The position numbers and the translations under genes were made by a program. Shown here piece after piece: positions 17,095 to 25,235 of a stretch of 64,000 nucleotides of DNA. The notes beneath the pieces were generated by a model. The model was not told the DNA's origin. It worked only from the letters and a program-made list of their open reading frames with translations, and did no database searches. How positions within the stretch are numbered: position 1 is the first letter of the stretch; each line of letters opens with the position of its first letter. Source of the stretch: Roseovarius salincola (GTDB taxonomy: Bacteria; Pseudomonadota; Alphaproteobacteria; Rhodobacterales; Rhodobacteraceae); NCBI RefSeq assembly GCF_026891095.1, contig NZ_JAPTNL010000002.1, forward strand, positions 248,001 through 312,000, in the 5' to 3' direction.

Positions 17095-18201
17095 ATGATT
17101 CGAGTGAGCCCCAGTTTTCAAGTGACCGTGCTGACATATAACAGACGTGACACGTTGGGCGAGAACCTGCCATCCTATCAAAGCCTGGTGGCGGACGTGC
17201 TACATGTCATCGACAACGGTTCGACCGACGGCACGGATCTCTTGCTGGCCAAAGTTGGCGCAGGGGACGGTGCGATGAGGATCACGCGCAACCGCATCAA
17301 CATGGGCTATTCGAGGTCGCTGGTGAAAGCGTTCTTCCTTTGTCAGGAGGACTACCAGCTGTTCCTTTCCGACGAGGATGTGCCCGAGGCGGCGTTTCTT
17401 GAGGCCTATCGGCGCGTCGTGGCACGATTTGGTCCGGTCGGGGTGATTGCCCGTGCCAACCCCTATCCCAGGAAATGGACCATTCCCGAGTTGGATCGGG
17501 CCTGCATCGAGCACGAGGATGACGAGATCACGGTGATCCGACCCGGTTTCTACGCCGCACATCTGGCCGGGTTTCAAAGCATCTATCTGGGTGGACTGTG
17601 CGTTGCCCCCGAAGCCGTGACCAACGCGCATGGCGTCACGCTGGAGCGCGGAAGCTATCCGCAACGGTTCCTGGCGATGGATGCGGCCTATACGCGCGGG
17701 CTTGTGTTGATGAAATCCGACGGTCTGGGTGCGTTTCCCAAGGCACATGCCTCGGCGCGAAAGGAGGCCATGACACCGCGGCTCGGGGACTGGGGCGTGG
17801 CGGAATATATCAGCACGGCGCATTATCTGCTGGATCATTATTCCATGGACGGCCTTTCAGGCCCTGCCGCAGCGGCGCTGCGTGAGATGCAGTTGCGTTT
17901 CGCCTATACGCGGGCGGCGTTCTATTTCGTCAAGGCTGCCGGAGGTGGCGAGGAGAACGCGTTCAGGTTTCTCAGAAACGTGCGGGAAACCAGCGGGATC
18001 TTCGCGCGCCCGCTTTTCTGGAGCTACTTTTACGAGTTCTTTAATGCGATGGCCTCGGATGAGCAGAAGAAGGTTCTGCGCCGGGTCTGCTGGAGGCTGG
18101 AAGAGGAGATGGCGCAAGGTCCGTCGCGCGAGACAAGTGACTTCGCCCACCAGCACCTTGGGTTCGGGCGTGGTGTCATCAAGCGGGGTGATGGCGCCTA
18201 G
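17095..18201 (+). CDS. GT-A type glycosyltransferase
   Basis: A 368-residue protein. Residues 5-110 look like a GT2 domain: FQVTVLTYNRRDTLGENL at the start, VIDNGSTDGTD for nucleotide binding, and a DXD-like LFLSDEDVPEAAF near residue 100. The rest (about 120-368) is not a recognised domain and is rich in aromatic and charged residues. The ATG at 17095 touches its AAGG. The GTG at 17104 (three codons later) has better spacing and may be the true start. It is likely part of glycan assembly; donor and acceptor are unknown. Confidence 0.68.
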   Translation: MIRVSPSFQVTVLTYNRRDTLGENLPSYQSLVADVLHVIDNGSTDGTDLLLAKVGAGDGAMRITRNRINMGYSRSLVKAFFLCQEDYQLFLSDEDVPEAAFLEAYRRVVARFGPVGVIARANPYPRKWTIPELDRACIEHEDDEITVIRPGFYAAHLAGFQSIYLGGLCVAPEAVTNAHGVTLERGSYPQRFLAMDAAYTRGLVLMKSDGLGAFPKAHASARKEAMTPRLGDWGVAEYISTAHYLLDHYSMDGLSGPAAAALREMQLRFAYTRAAFYFVKAAGGGEENAFRFLRNVRETSGIFARPLFWSYFYEFFNAMASDEQKKVLRRVCWRLEEEMAQGPSRETSDFAHQHLGFGRGVIKRGDGA

Positions 18202-19085
18202 GTGGGCCGCAAGCGGGCAAGGCCCGCGTCAAGACTGAGCTGCGGATGCCATGAGGGCAGGCGCGGGCCGTCTGTCCATATCCGCGCGGGCTTGCGCCCA
18301 GCAACGGGCACTGCGCCCCATTCGACATTGAGCTGCCTGCCCCAGATCATCTCCGCGCGCGCCACGAGCTGACGGATATCGAGCGGCTCGTCGCCATCTA
18401 CCACATGAGCTTCGTGAACCGGCGCGGGCTGCGCCAGCACGCGATCACAGGCCATGAGCATGGCGCGCGTGACATCCGAGACATGGACCGGGTTCACGAT
18501 CTGATCTCCGGCGGTGAGGCCCAGGCGCACGCCCGTTCGTGCGCAGTCGCGCAGCAGGTTCAGGAGCTTCGGGCGCGGGTCGTCCTCGCCATAGGTGTCT
18601 GCGAGCTTGAGCGACAGGGCGCGCAGGCCATGCGCCCGCGCGAAGTAGTCAAGGCTGTCCTGAAATGCCAGTTTGAGTTGCGCATAGAGGTTGACCGGCG
18701 CCCTCGCGCCATTGACGTCGTGTTCCCAGAGGGAGCCAAGGTTGACGATGCCGCGTGTGCCGGACAGACGCGCCGCCTGAAGGTACTTCAACGGAGCGAC
18801 AAGATTGGCCGCAAGCAGTGCTTCGGTCTCGGCGGGATCATCGGAGGGGCTGTAGCTTGCAGCACAGTGAACGATCACATCGCAGGTGATGCGGTCAAGC
18901 CCGGCGGCGAGGGTCGAAATGCTTCCGTCGAACAGCAAGGAGTCATCTGCGCCCGCCTGACCCGGCGAACGCACGAGGCGACAGACGCGCCAGCCATGAT
19001 CACGCGCAGCAATGACGAAGCGGCTGCCGATGAAGCCACTGGCTCCGGTGACGAGAAGAACCGGTTCGCGGTCGGTTTCAGTCAC
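18198..19085 (-). CDS. NAD-dependent epimerase/reductase, CDP-sugar branch
   Basis: A 295-residue extended short-chain dehydrogenase with the NAD-binding loop LLVTGASGFIGSRFV at the N-terminus and a YxxxK-type active site (LYAQLKLAF). The GTG at 19085 overlaps the rfbG stop by 8 bases, so I prefer it to the frame starting at 19142. By position, as the last gene of rfbH-rfbF-rfbG, it should reduce the keto group to give the final CDP-3,6-dideoxyhexose (abequose/paratose-synthase-like). A tyvelose-type epimerase is another option. Function is inferred from context. Confidence 0.72.
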   Translation of the reverse strand: MTETDREPVLLVTGASGFIGSRFVIAARDHGWRVCRLVRSPGQAGADDSLLFDGSISTLAAGLDRITCDVIVHCAASYSPSDDPAETEALLAANLVAPLKYLQAARLSGTRGIVNLGSLWEHDVNGARAPVNLYAQLKLAFQDSLDYFARAHGLRALSLKLADTYGEDDPRPKLLNLLRDCARTGVRLGLTAGDQIVNPVHVSDVTRAMLMACDRVLAQPAPVHEAHVVDGDEPLDIRQLVARAEMIWGRQLNVEWGAVPVAGRKPARIWTDGPRLPSWHPQLSLDAGLARLRPT

Positions 19086-20142
19086 GGCGATAGGCCCTGA
19101 TCTGAGCGTCGCAAACGCCCGGCAGGTTGCCGGGCGCGTCAAGGAACACGCGCGACCAGTCTATCGTCCATTGGACCGCCTTGGAGGTGCTGAGCCGGGG
19201 GCGCCAGCCAAGGTCGCGCGCAGCGCGCGAGATGTCGAGCACCAGTTCGCGCCCTTCTTCCCAATCCTGGCGGTCGTCGCTTGCGACCCATCTGGCGCCG
19301 TCGCCCCATTGCGTGCAGGCGATATCGGCGACCTCGTGCACCGGGATGATCTGATCGGGATCCGGGCCGAAGTTGAAATGCCGGGCGATCGGGCGGTCGG
19401 CTGCCAGTGTCTCAGCAAGGCGCAGATAACCGGAGACGGGTTCAAGGACATGCTGCCAGGGGCGGGTCGCAAGCGGGTTGCGGATCTCGAGGGGGCGGGC
19501 GCAGGAAAAGGCGCGCATCGCATCAGGCAGGAGGCGCTTTGCTGCCCAGTCGCCGCCACCGATCACATTACCCGCGCGCACCGAGGCCACGACCGGCCCG
19601 GATGAGGCCGACATGAAGCTGCGAATCCATGAAGCGATCGCGATTTCGGCGGCCCCTTTGGATGCGCTGTAGGGGTCGGCACCGCCCATTGCCGCGGTTT
19701 CCGGGAGCGGCACGCCGTCATTCGGGTTTTCGTAGCATTTGTCGGAGGTGACCATGATGCAGACGGTTCGCGACCCAAGCCTGCGCACCGCTTCCAGCAG
19801 ATGGACGGAGCCCATGACGTTGATGTCGAAGGTCTCGGCAGGTTCAAGATAGCCGCGCACCACCAGAGGCTGGGCCGCGTAATGAAGGACCACGTCGGGT
19901 TCGGCGGCGAAGATCGCGCTTTGGAGCCGACCGCGGTCGCGGATATCGGCGATGGTCGAGCTGGCGCAGATATCCGCGATACCGGCCAGGTCGAAAAGAT
20001 TGGGAGCGCTTTCGGGCGCAAGGCTGTAGCCGTGAATGCTGGCGCCCATCATATGCAGCCAGCGCGCCGTCCATCCCCCCTTGAAGCCGGTATGGCCCGT
20101 GAGGAAGACACGTTTGTCACGCCAGAAATCCGCATCGAGCAT
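19078..20142 (-). CDS. rfbG: CDP-glucose 4,6-dehydratase
   Basis: A 354-residue NAD-dependent dehydratase converting CDP-D-glucose to CDP-4-keto-6-deoxyglucose. It shows the Rossmann loop FLTGHTGFKGGWTARWL with the FKG typical of RfbG, HYAAQPLVVRGYLEP, VTSDKCYEN and the catalytic YSASKGAAE. It starts 6 bases after rfbF and is followed by the SDR gene. This is step two of the CDP-3,6-dideoxyhexose pathway. Confidence 0.93.
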   Translation of the reverse strand: MLDADFWRDKRVFLTGHTGFKGGWTARWLHMMGASIHGYSLAPESAPNLFDLAGIADICASSTIADIRDRGRLQSAIFAAEPDVVLHYAAQPLVVRGYLEPAETFDINVMGSVHLLEAVRRLGSRTVCIMVTSDKCYENPNDGVPLPETAAMGGADPYSASKGAAEIAIASWIRSFMSASSGPVVASVRAGNVIGGGDWAAKRLLPDAMRAFSCARPLEIRNPLATRPWQHVLEPVSGYLRLAETLAADRPIARHFNFGPDPDQIIPVHEVADIACTQWGDGARWVASDDRQDWEEGRELVLDISRAARDLGWRPRLSTSKAVQWTIDWSRVFLDAPGNLPGVCDAQIRAYRRD

Positions 20143-20148
20143 CTTGCG

Positions 20149-20919
20149 TCACCAGATCCGCCAAGGCGCTTCGCCTGTGGCATAGAGTTCTTCCAGCGCG
20201 TTGCGGTCGCGCAGGGTGTCCATGGGTTGCCAGAATCCGTTGTGCTCGTACGCCATCAACTGCCCTTGGGCGGCAAGGCGGCGCATGGGATCCTGTTCCC
20301 AGACGCAATCAGGCCCGTCGATGTAATCGAGGACACGGGGCGAGAGTACAAAGAAGCCTGCGTTGATCTTGTACTGATCGCCGGCGATCTTTTCGCGAAA
20401 GCCGCGGACGTTCTGGCCTTCGATGTCAAGCACGCCGAAGCGGCCCGGCGGTGTGACGGCGGTGACGGTCGCCAGCTTGCCATGCTGCTGGTGGAAAGCG
20501 ACGCTGGCGCGGATGTCCACATCGCCGACCCCGTCGCCATAACTCATCAGGAATGGCGCTTCGGGATCGAGATACGGCCTGACGGCCTGAAGCCGTCCGC
20601 CGGTCATGGAATGCAGACCGGTTTCGACCATGGTGACTTTCCAGGGGTCGCCAACGTCTTCGTGGTAGGTGATGTCGCGTGAGGCGAGGTCGATGGTGAT
20701 ATCGCAATCGTCGAGGCGATTATGATAGAAATATTGCTTTATCTCGTGGCCCTTGTAACCAAGGCAGAGGATGAATTCGTCGAAGCCGTGGGCTGCGTAG
20801 ATTTTCATGATGTGCCACAGGATCGGCCGCCCGCCGATTTCGACCAGCGGCTTGGGCCTGAGAACAGTTTCCTCACTCAGGCGCGTTCCAAAGCCGCCAG
20901 CGAGAAGGACAACCTTCAT
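20149..20919 (-). CDS. rfbF: Glucose-1-phosphate cytidylyltransferase
   Basis: A 256-residue nucleotidyltransferase making CDP-glucose from CTP and glucose-1-phosphate. The N-terminal motif VVLLAGGFGTRLSEET and the PKPLVEIGGRPILWHIMK strand are diagnostic of RfbF. The ATG at 20919 overlaps the rfbH stop by 4 bases. A longer frame to 21204 lies inside rfbH and is rejected. Confidence 0.94.
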   Translation of the reverse strand: MKVVLLAGGFGTRLSEETVLRPKPLVEIGGRPILWHIMKIYAAHGFDEFILCLGYKGHEIKQYFYHNRLDDCDITIDLASRDITYHEDVGDPWKVTMVETGLHSMTGGRLQAVRPYLDPEAPFLMSYGDGVGDVDIRASVAFHQQHGKLATVTAVTPPGRFGVLDIEGQNVRGFREKIAGDQYKINAGFFVLSPRVLDYIDGPDCVWEQDPMRRLAAQGQLMAYEHNGFWQPMDTLRDRNALEELYATGEAPWRIW

Positions 20920-22229
20920 TGCAGACACTCCCGAGTGATGTCTGCGAGGGTCTTGACCATGTAGTCGATGCGTTGCTGGTCGATGCCAGGCCAGACGCCG
21001 AGCCAGAAGGCATCGCGCATCACCTTGTCGGTGATGTCGAGACTGCCATGCACCCGGTATTCGACGTCCCGAAAGGCGGGCTGACGGGTCAGGTTCCCCG
21101 CGAAAAGCAGCCGGGTGCCGATACGGCGGTCTTCGAGGATTCGGGTCACATCGCGGCGGCTGAGCCGGTTGCCGTCGCGGATCGTGAGAAGGTAGCCGAA
21201 CCACGATGGCTCGGCGCCGGTGGTGGCGCGGGGCAGGTGATAGAATTCATCGAGACCCCTTTCGCGCAGACCCTTTGTGAGGCGGTCGAAATTCCGGTTG
21301 CGCGCGGCGATGAAGCCGTCGAGCTTGTCAAGCTGACTGACGCCCAGTGCGGCCTGCATGTCGGTGATCTTCATGTTGTAGCCGATGTGGCTGTAGATGT
21401 ATTTGTGATCGTAACCGGCAGGCAGATCGCCCAATTGCCAGTCAAAGCGTTTGCCGCAGGTATTGTCCTTGCCCGGGTGGCAGTAGCAATCACGCCCCCA
21501 GTCACGGAAGGATTCGCAGATCCTCGCCAGGGGCAGCCTGTCCATGAGCACGGCGCCGCCTTCGCCCATCGTTATGTGATGCGCGGGGTAGAAGCTGAGC
21601 GTGGCGAGATCGCCGAAAGTTCCGACATTGCGGCCGTTCAGGCGGGCACCGAAAGCGTCACAGCAATCCTCGATCAGGAAAAGATCGTGGCGCGCACAAA
21701 AGGCGCTGACGCGCGCGACATCGAAGGGGTTCCCAAGGCTGTGGGCGATCATCACAGCGCGAGTCTTTTCGGTCAGCGCGTCTTCGAGTGCGTCTACGTC
21801 GACATTATGGGTGTCCAGGTCGAGATCTACGAAAACGGGCACGCAGCCGTTCTGGATGATTGGCGTCACCGTGGTGGGGAAGCCGCCCGCGACGGTGATG
21901 ACCTCGGATCCCGGCGCGATACGGCGGTCCCCGAGCTTCGGGCTGGTCAAGGTGGTGAAGGCAAGCAGGTTCGCCGCGGAGCCGGATACCGTGACTTTGG
22001 AAAGTTTGCGCCCGAATCTTCTGGCGAGCTTCGTTTCGAATTCCGCCGCATAGCGCCCCGATGTCAGGAACATGTCCAGAGAAGCATCGATCAGATGCGC
22101 GCAGTCCGCAGCATCGACGATCTTGCCTGATACGGGGATGTAGGTTTCACCGGGTATGAAAGCGGGCGGTGCTTGCTGTTCCATGTGGCGTTTTGCCAAG
22201 TCGATGATTTGCGAACGCAGTAATTCCAT
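20916..22229 (-). CDS. rfbH: CDP-4-keto-6-deoxyglucose 3-dehydrase (E1)
   Basis: A 437-residue PMP- and iron-sulfur-dependent dehydrase that removes the C3 hydroxyl of CDP-4-keto-6-deoxyglucose. Two hallmarks are visible. The PLP lysine is replaced by histidine (SFYPAHHITMGEGG). The 2Fe-2S ligands follow the E1 spacing: from the second Cys of DCCDAFG, 57 residues, then CYC, then seven residues, then Cys. It opens the rfbHFG set, probably downstream of the exporter permease gene. The partner reductase E3 (RfbI) is not in this window. Confidence 0.94.
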   Translation of the reverse strand: MELLRSQIIDLAKRHMEQQAPPAFIPGETYIPVSGKIVDAADCAHLIDASLDMFLTSGRYAAEFETKLARRFGRKLSKVTVSGSAANLLAFTTLTSPKLGDRRIAPGSEVITVAGGFPTTVTPIIQNGCVPVFVDLDLDTHNVDVDALEDALTEKTRAVMIAHSLGNPFDVARVSAFCARHDLFLIEDCCDAFGARLNGRNVGTFGDLATLSFYPAHHITMGEGGAVLMDRLPLARICESFRDWGRDCYCHPGKDNTCGKRFDWQLGDLPAGYDHKYIYSHIGYNMKITDMQAALGVSQLDKLDGFIAARNRNFDRLTKGLRERGLDEFYHLPRATTGAEPSWFGYLLTIRDGNRLSRRDVTRILEDRRIGTRLLFAGNLTRQPAFRDVEYRVHGSLDITDKVMRDAFWLGVWPGIDQQRIDYMVKTLADITRECLQ

Positions 22230-22358
22230 GCGCCAACCCTTTGCCCGGTGTCACTCATATCCCACAAAGCACAACCTCAGGAAGCAGAGGGCGCCAATAA
22301 CTCGACTCTTTGTTGCATATCCGGGAAAGCAGTTAAAGGGCCGATGCGCTTTGTCTGG
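22230..22358 (-). promoter_or_regulatory. 129-base spacer before rfbH
   Basis: This gap separates the permease gene (ending 22359) from rfbH on the same strand and is less GC-rich than the genes. It may hold an rfbH promoter, but I could not identify a convincing one. No coding frame is credible here. Confidence 0.3.
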
Positions 22359-23168
22359 CTACTTGTGCAGCATGCTGCGCCCGAAGCGGAACAGCAGCAG
22401 GAAGCCGAACACCATCGGAAGGACCGCAGCGCCAAGGATCAGAACCGGTTCGACATAGCTGGGCTCGTAGATCGAATAGAAGCCCTGCCGGGCGATACCC
22501 GCGACATGCAAAAGCGGATTGAACCACAGCAGATCCTGTATGTTGGCGGGCAGGTCCTCGTAGATGTAGAAGACGCCGGAAACCAGGATCAGCGGCCGGG
22601 TCATCACGCCCCAGAGGGTTTTCCACAAGGGAAAGGCAAACATCGCGAAGCAGTTGAACACGCCAAAGCCGAGCCCCAGGAAGGCGGCCAGCGCGAAGGC
22701 GGTGACGATCGGGGCGAGATCGACGGATTCGCGGATATCCTCGAACATGAAGATGCCGGCCAGGATCACCAACGTCACCATGGCCTGGGTCAGCACGACA
22801 AGCAGGGCGCGCGCGATGATCACGTCGATGAAGGTGACGCGGGGATATTCCAGCAGGGCGCGGTTGAAGCTGATGGCTGCGCCGACATTGGCGGCCATTT
22901 CCTGAAACGTCCTGAGCGGCAGCAGTCCCGAGGCGTAAAAAAGCAGGAAGCTTGTGCCAAGCGAGGGCGCGCGCAGCCAAAGCGAGAACGCCAGCGCAAG
23001 GATTATGATCGTGGCCACGGGTTGCAGCACGGCCCAGACATAGCCGCCCGGTGAGCGCCCGTAGGTTGTGGACATCTCGCGCAGGATGAGCGCCAGCACG
23101 ACCCGCGCCATGCGAAATGCGGTGGCGGGTCGCTGTGCTGCGGTCACGGGTGTCGGGGTTATCGCCAC
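22359..23168 (-). CDS. Polysaccharide ABC exporter permease (KpsM/Wzm type)
   Basis: A 269-residue ABC-2 type inner membrane protein with six predicted hydrophobic segments. The cytoplasmic N-terminal region contains the family motif LREMSTTYGRSPGGYVWAVL. It should form the channel for export of the finished lipid-linked polysaccharide with the ATPase at 24448. The gene starts with GTG at 23168 and is divergent from the kpsE-like gene (43-base gap). It reads towards rfbHFG, so the exporter is split across a divergent promoter. Confidence 0.9.
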   Translation of the reverse strand: MAITPTPVTAAQRPATAFRMARVVLALILREMSTTYGRSPGGYVWAVLQPVATIIILALAFSLWLRAPSLGTSFLLFYASGLLPLRTFQEMAANVGAAISFNRALLEYPRVTFIDVIIARALLVVLTQAMVTLVILAGIFMFEDIRESVDLAPIVTAFALAAFLGLGFGVFNCFAMFAFPLWKTLWGVMTRPLILVSGVFYIYEDLPANIQDLLWFNPLLHVAGIARQGFYSIYEPSYVEPVLILGAAVLPMVFGFLLLFRFGRSMLHK

Positions 23169-23211
23169 TGGAATTCATCTCTGGATTGTGAAACGGTAAC
23201 GCAAATCGCCA

Positions 23212-24441
23212 GTGGAGTGGACCATACGAGTGGCCGGGGATCAATCGCCGAGTGGCGGCAAGGCGCCGCAAGGGGAACAACCTGAGGTAAAATCGCCGGG
23301 CAAAGCGCGGCGCGTGCGTGCGCCCGTGATGAGGGCGCGTGCGCGGCCTCGGCATCTGTTCCTGATGATCTCGGCGCAGGTGATGATCCTGCTGCCGTCG
23401 CTGGTGACGGCCTGGTACCTGTGGGAGCGCAGCGCCGACCAATATGCCTCTTATGCGGGGTTCACGATCCGGCGCGAGGAGGCGCCGACGCCGACGGATT
23501 TCCTGGGCAATCTTGGGCAGCTGTCGAGCGGAAGTTCCTCGGACAGCGATATCCTGTTCGAGTTCATCCATTCGCAGGACATGATCCTGCGGGTCGATGC
23601 GCTGCATGACGTGCGCAGCATGTTCGACCGGCACCATGACCGCGACCCGGTTTTCGCGCTGGCGCCGAATGCGACGCGCGAGGAGCTGCGCGACTACTGG
23701 CGGCGGATGGTGCAGGTGTCCTACACGTCGGGATCGGGGCTGATCGAGGTCAGGGTGAACGCGTTCGATCCGCAGGACGCGCAGACCATCGCGCAGGAGA
23801 TATTCGACCAGAGCCTCAAGCGGATCAACGACCTGACCGCCATTGCGAGGGCGGATTCGATCCGCTTCGCTGAAACCGAACTGGACGCCGCCGAGCGACA
23901 GTTGCAGGCGGCGCGACAGGCGCTGACCGCCTATCGTTCGCAGAACCAGGTGATCACACCGGATGCGGATATCCGGGTGCAGATGGGTCTGATCAACACC
24001 TTGCAGCAGCAATTGGGCGAGGAGCTGATCAAGCTGGACCTTTTGCGCGAACAGGCCAAGGACAACGACCCGCGCGCCGTGCAGGCGAGTTTGCGCATCG
24101 CCGCGATCCGCAACCGGATCGCCGACGAGCGCAGCAAGCTGGGCGGTGGGGCCGATGCGCAAGGAGACGATTACGCGTCGATCGTGACCGAGTTCGAGCG
24201 CCTGACGGTGGATCGCGAATTCGCCGAGAAGAAATACACCACCGCGTTGTCGAATTTCGACACCGCGCAGGCCGAGGCCCGCCGGCAGACACGCTACCTG
24301 GCCGCGTTCGAGCGCCCGACCCTGCCCGAAAGCGCGGAATACCCGCGCCGCTGGCTGCTTCTGGGTCTGACGGTGCTGTTCCTGTCGATCGGCTGGAGCA
24401 TCCTCGTGCTGATCTATTATTCGCTGCGTGACCGCCGCTGA
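23212..24441 (+). CDS. Capsule export inner-membrane protein (KpsE type)
   Basis: A 409-residue polysaccharide co-polymerase/export protein. It has a proline/basic cytoplasmic tail (1-48), a first transmembrane segment (about 50-70), and a long periplasmic part with a Wzz-like start. A coiled-coil region (about 210-305, for example ERQLQAARQALTAYRSQNQ) and a second transmembrane segment near the C-terminus (about 382-402) follow. It would link the ABC exporter to the outer membrane channel. It starts with GTG and lies 6 bases before the ATPase gene. Confidence 0.85.
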   Translation: MEWTIRVAGDQSPSGGKAPQGEQPEVKSPGKARRVRAPVMRARARPRHLFLMISAQVMILLPSLVTAWYLWERSADQYASYAGFTIRREEAPTPTDFLGNLGQLSSGSSSDSDILFEFIHSQDMILRVDALHDVRSMFDRHHDRDPVFALAPNATREELRDYWRRMVQVSYTSGSGLIEVRVNAFDPQDAQTIAQEIFDQSLKRINDLTAIARADSIRFAETELDAAERQLQAARQALTAYRSQNQVITPDADIRVQMGLINTLQQQLGEELIKLDLLREQAKDNDPRAVQASLRIAAIRNRIADERSKLGGGADAQGDDYASIVTEFERLTVDREFAEKKYTTALSNFDTAQAEARRQTRYLAAFERPTLPESAEYPRRWLLLGLTVLFLSIGWSILVLIYYSLRDRR

Positions 24442-24447
24442 CGCGCC

Positions 24448-25110
24448 ATGATCGAGCTGCGCAACCTGACCAAAAGCTTCCAGACCCCGCGCGGGCGCAA
24501 ATATGTCGCGCGCCGGATCAACGCGGTGTTTCCGACCGGACGGGCCGTGGCGCTGATGGGGCGCAACGGCGCGGGAAAATCGACCCTGTTGCAGATGATT
24601 TCGGGCAGTATGCGCTATGATTCAGGGGAGATCATGACCGCGGGCACGGTATCCTTTCCGGTGGGTTTCGCAGGCACCTTTCACCGCGATCTGACCGGTG
24701 CGCAGAATTGCCGGTTCATCGCGCGCATCTATGGTGTCGATACCGGAGAGCTTCTGGATTTCGTCGCGGATTTCTCGGGGCTTGGCGGACATTTCAACAT
24801 GCCTGTGCGCAGTTATTCTTCGGGGATGCGTTCACGGCTGGCCTTTGGCATTTCGATGGGCATTCATTTCGACACGTATCTTGTGGACGAGGTGACATCG
24901 GTGGGTGACCGTGCCTTTCGTGCCAAGAGCGCGGAGATGTTCAAGGAGCGGCTGCAAACCCGCAGCGCGATCGTGGTGACACATTCGCTGGGCGAGGTGC
25001 GCAACCTGTGCAATGCCGGTGCGATCCTTGAAAATGGCGCGCTGCTTTTCTTCGACGATGTGGAAGAGGCGATTGCCCAGCATCTGAAGAACATGGACAA
25101 GCCCGCCTGA
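24448..25110 (+). CDS. Polysaccharide export ATPase (KpsT type)
   Basis: A 220-residue ABC ATPase. It has Walker A GRNGAGKSTLLQ, the short signature RSYSSGMRSRLAFG characteristic of KpsT-like exporters, Walker B YLVDEVTSVGD and the H-loop VVTHSLGEVR. The length is that of capsule-type (group 2) ATPases without the carbohydrate-binding C-terminal domain of Wzt. It should power the permease encoded at 22359-23168. Confidence 0.92.
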   Translation: MIELRNLTKSFQTPRGRKYVARRINAVFPTGRAVALMGRNGAGKSTLLQMISGSMRYDSGEIMTAGTVSFPVGFAGTFHRDLTGAQNCRFIARIYGVDTGELLDFVADFSGLGGHFNMPVRSYSSGMRSRLAFGISMGIHFDTYLVDEVTSVGDRAFRAKSAEMFKERLQTRSAIVVTHSLGEVRNLCNAGAILENGALLFFDDVEEAIAQHLKNMDKPA

Positions 25111-25235
25111 ACGCGCTGCGCCGATCCTACTGAATTGATGAAAATCGCGTGCGAACGCCATGGTTTCGCCATTGGCGCATCAGTCTGCGGGCACCCGAAG
25201 CGGGCATTTCTTTCACCGGTGGTGAGGGACGTGAC

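Noticed and set aside
22333-24162. A 609-codon minus-strand frame across the permease and KpsE-like genes
   Set aside because: It covers two well supported genes and its product is low in complexity. It is a frame shadow.
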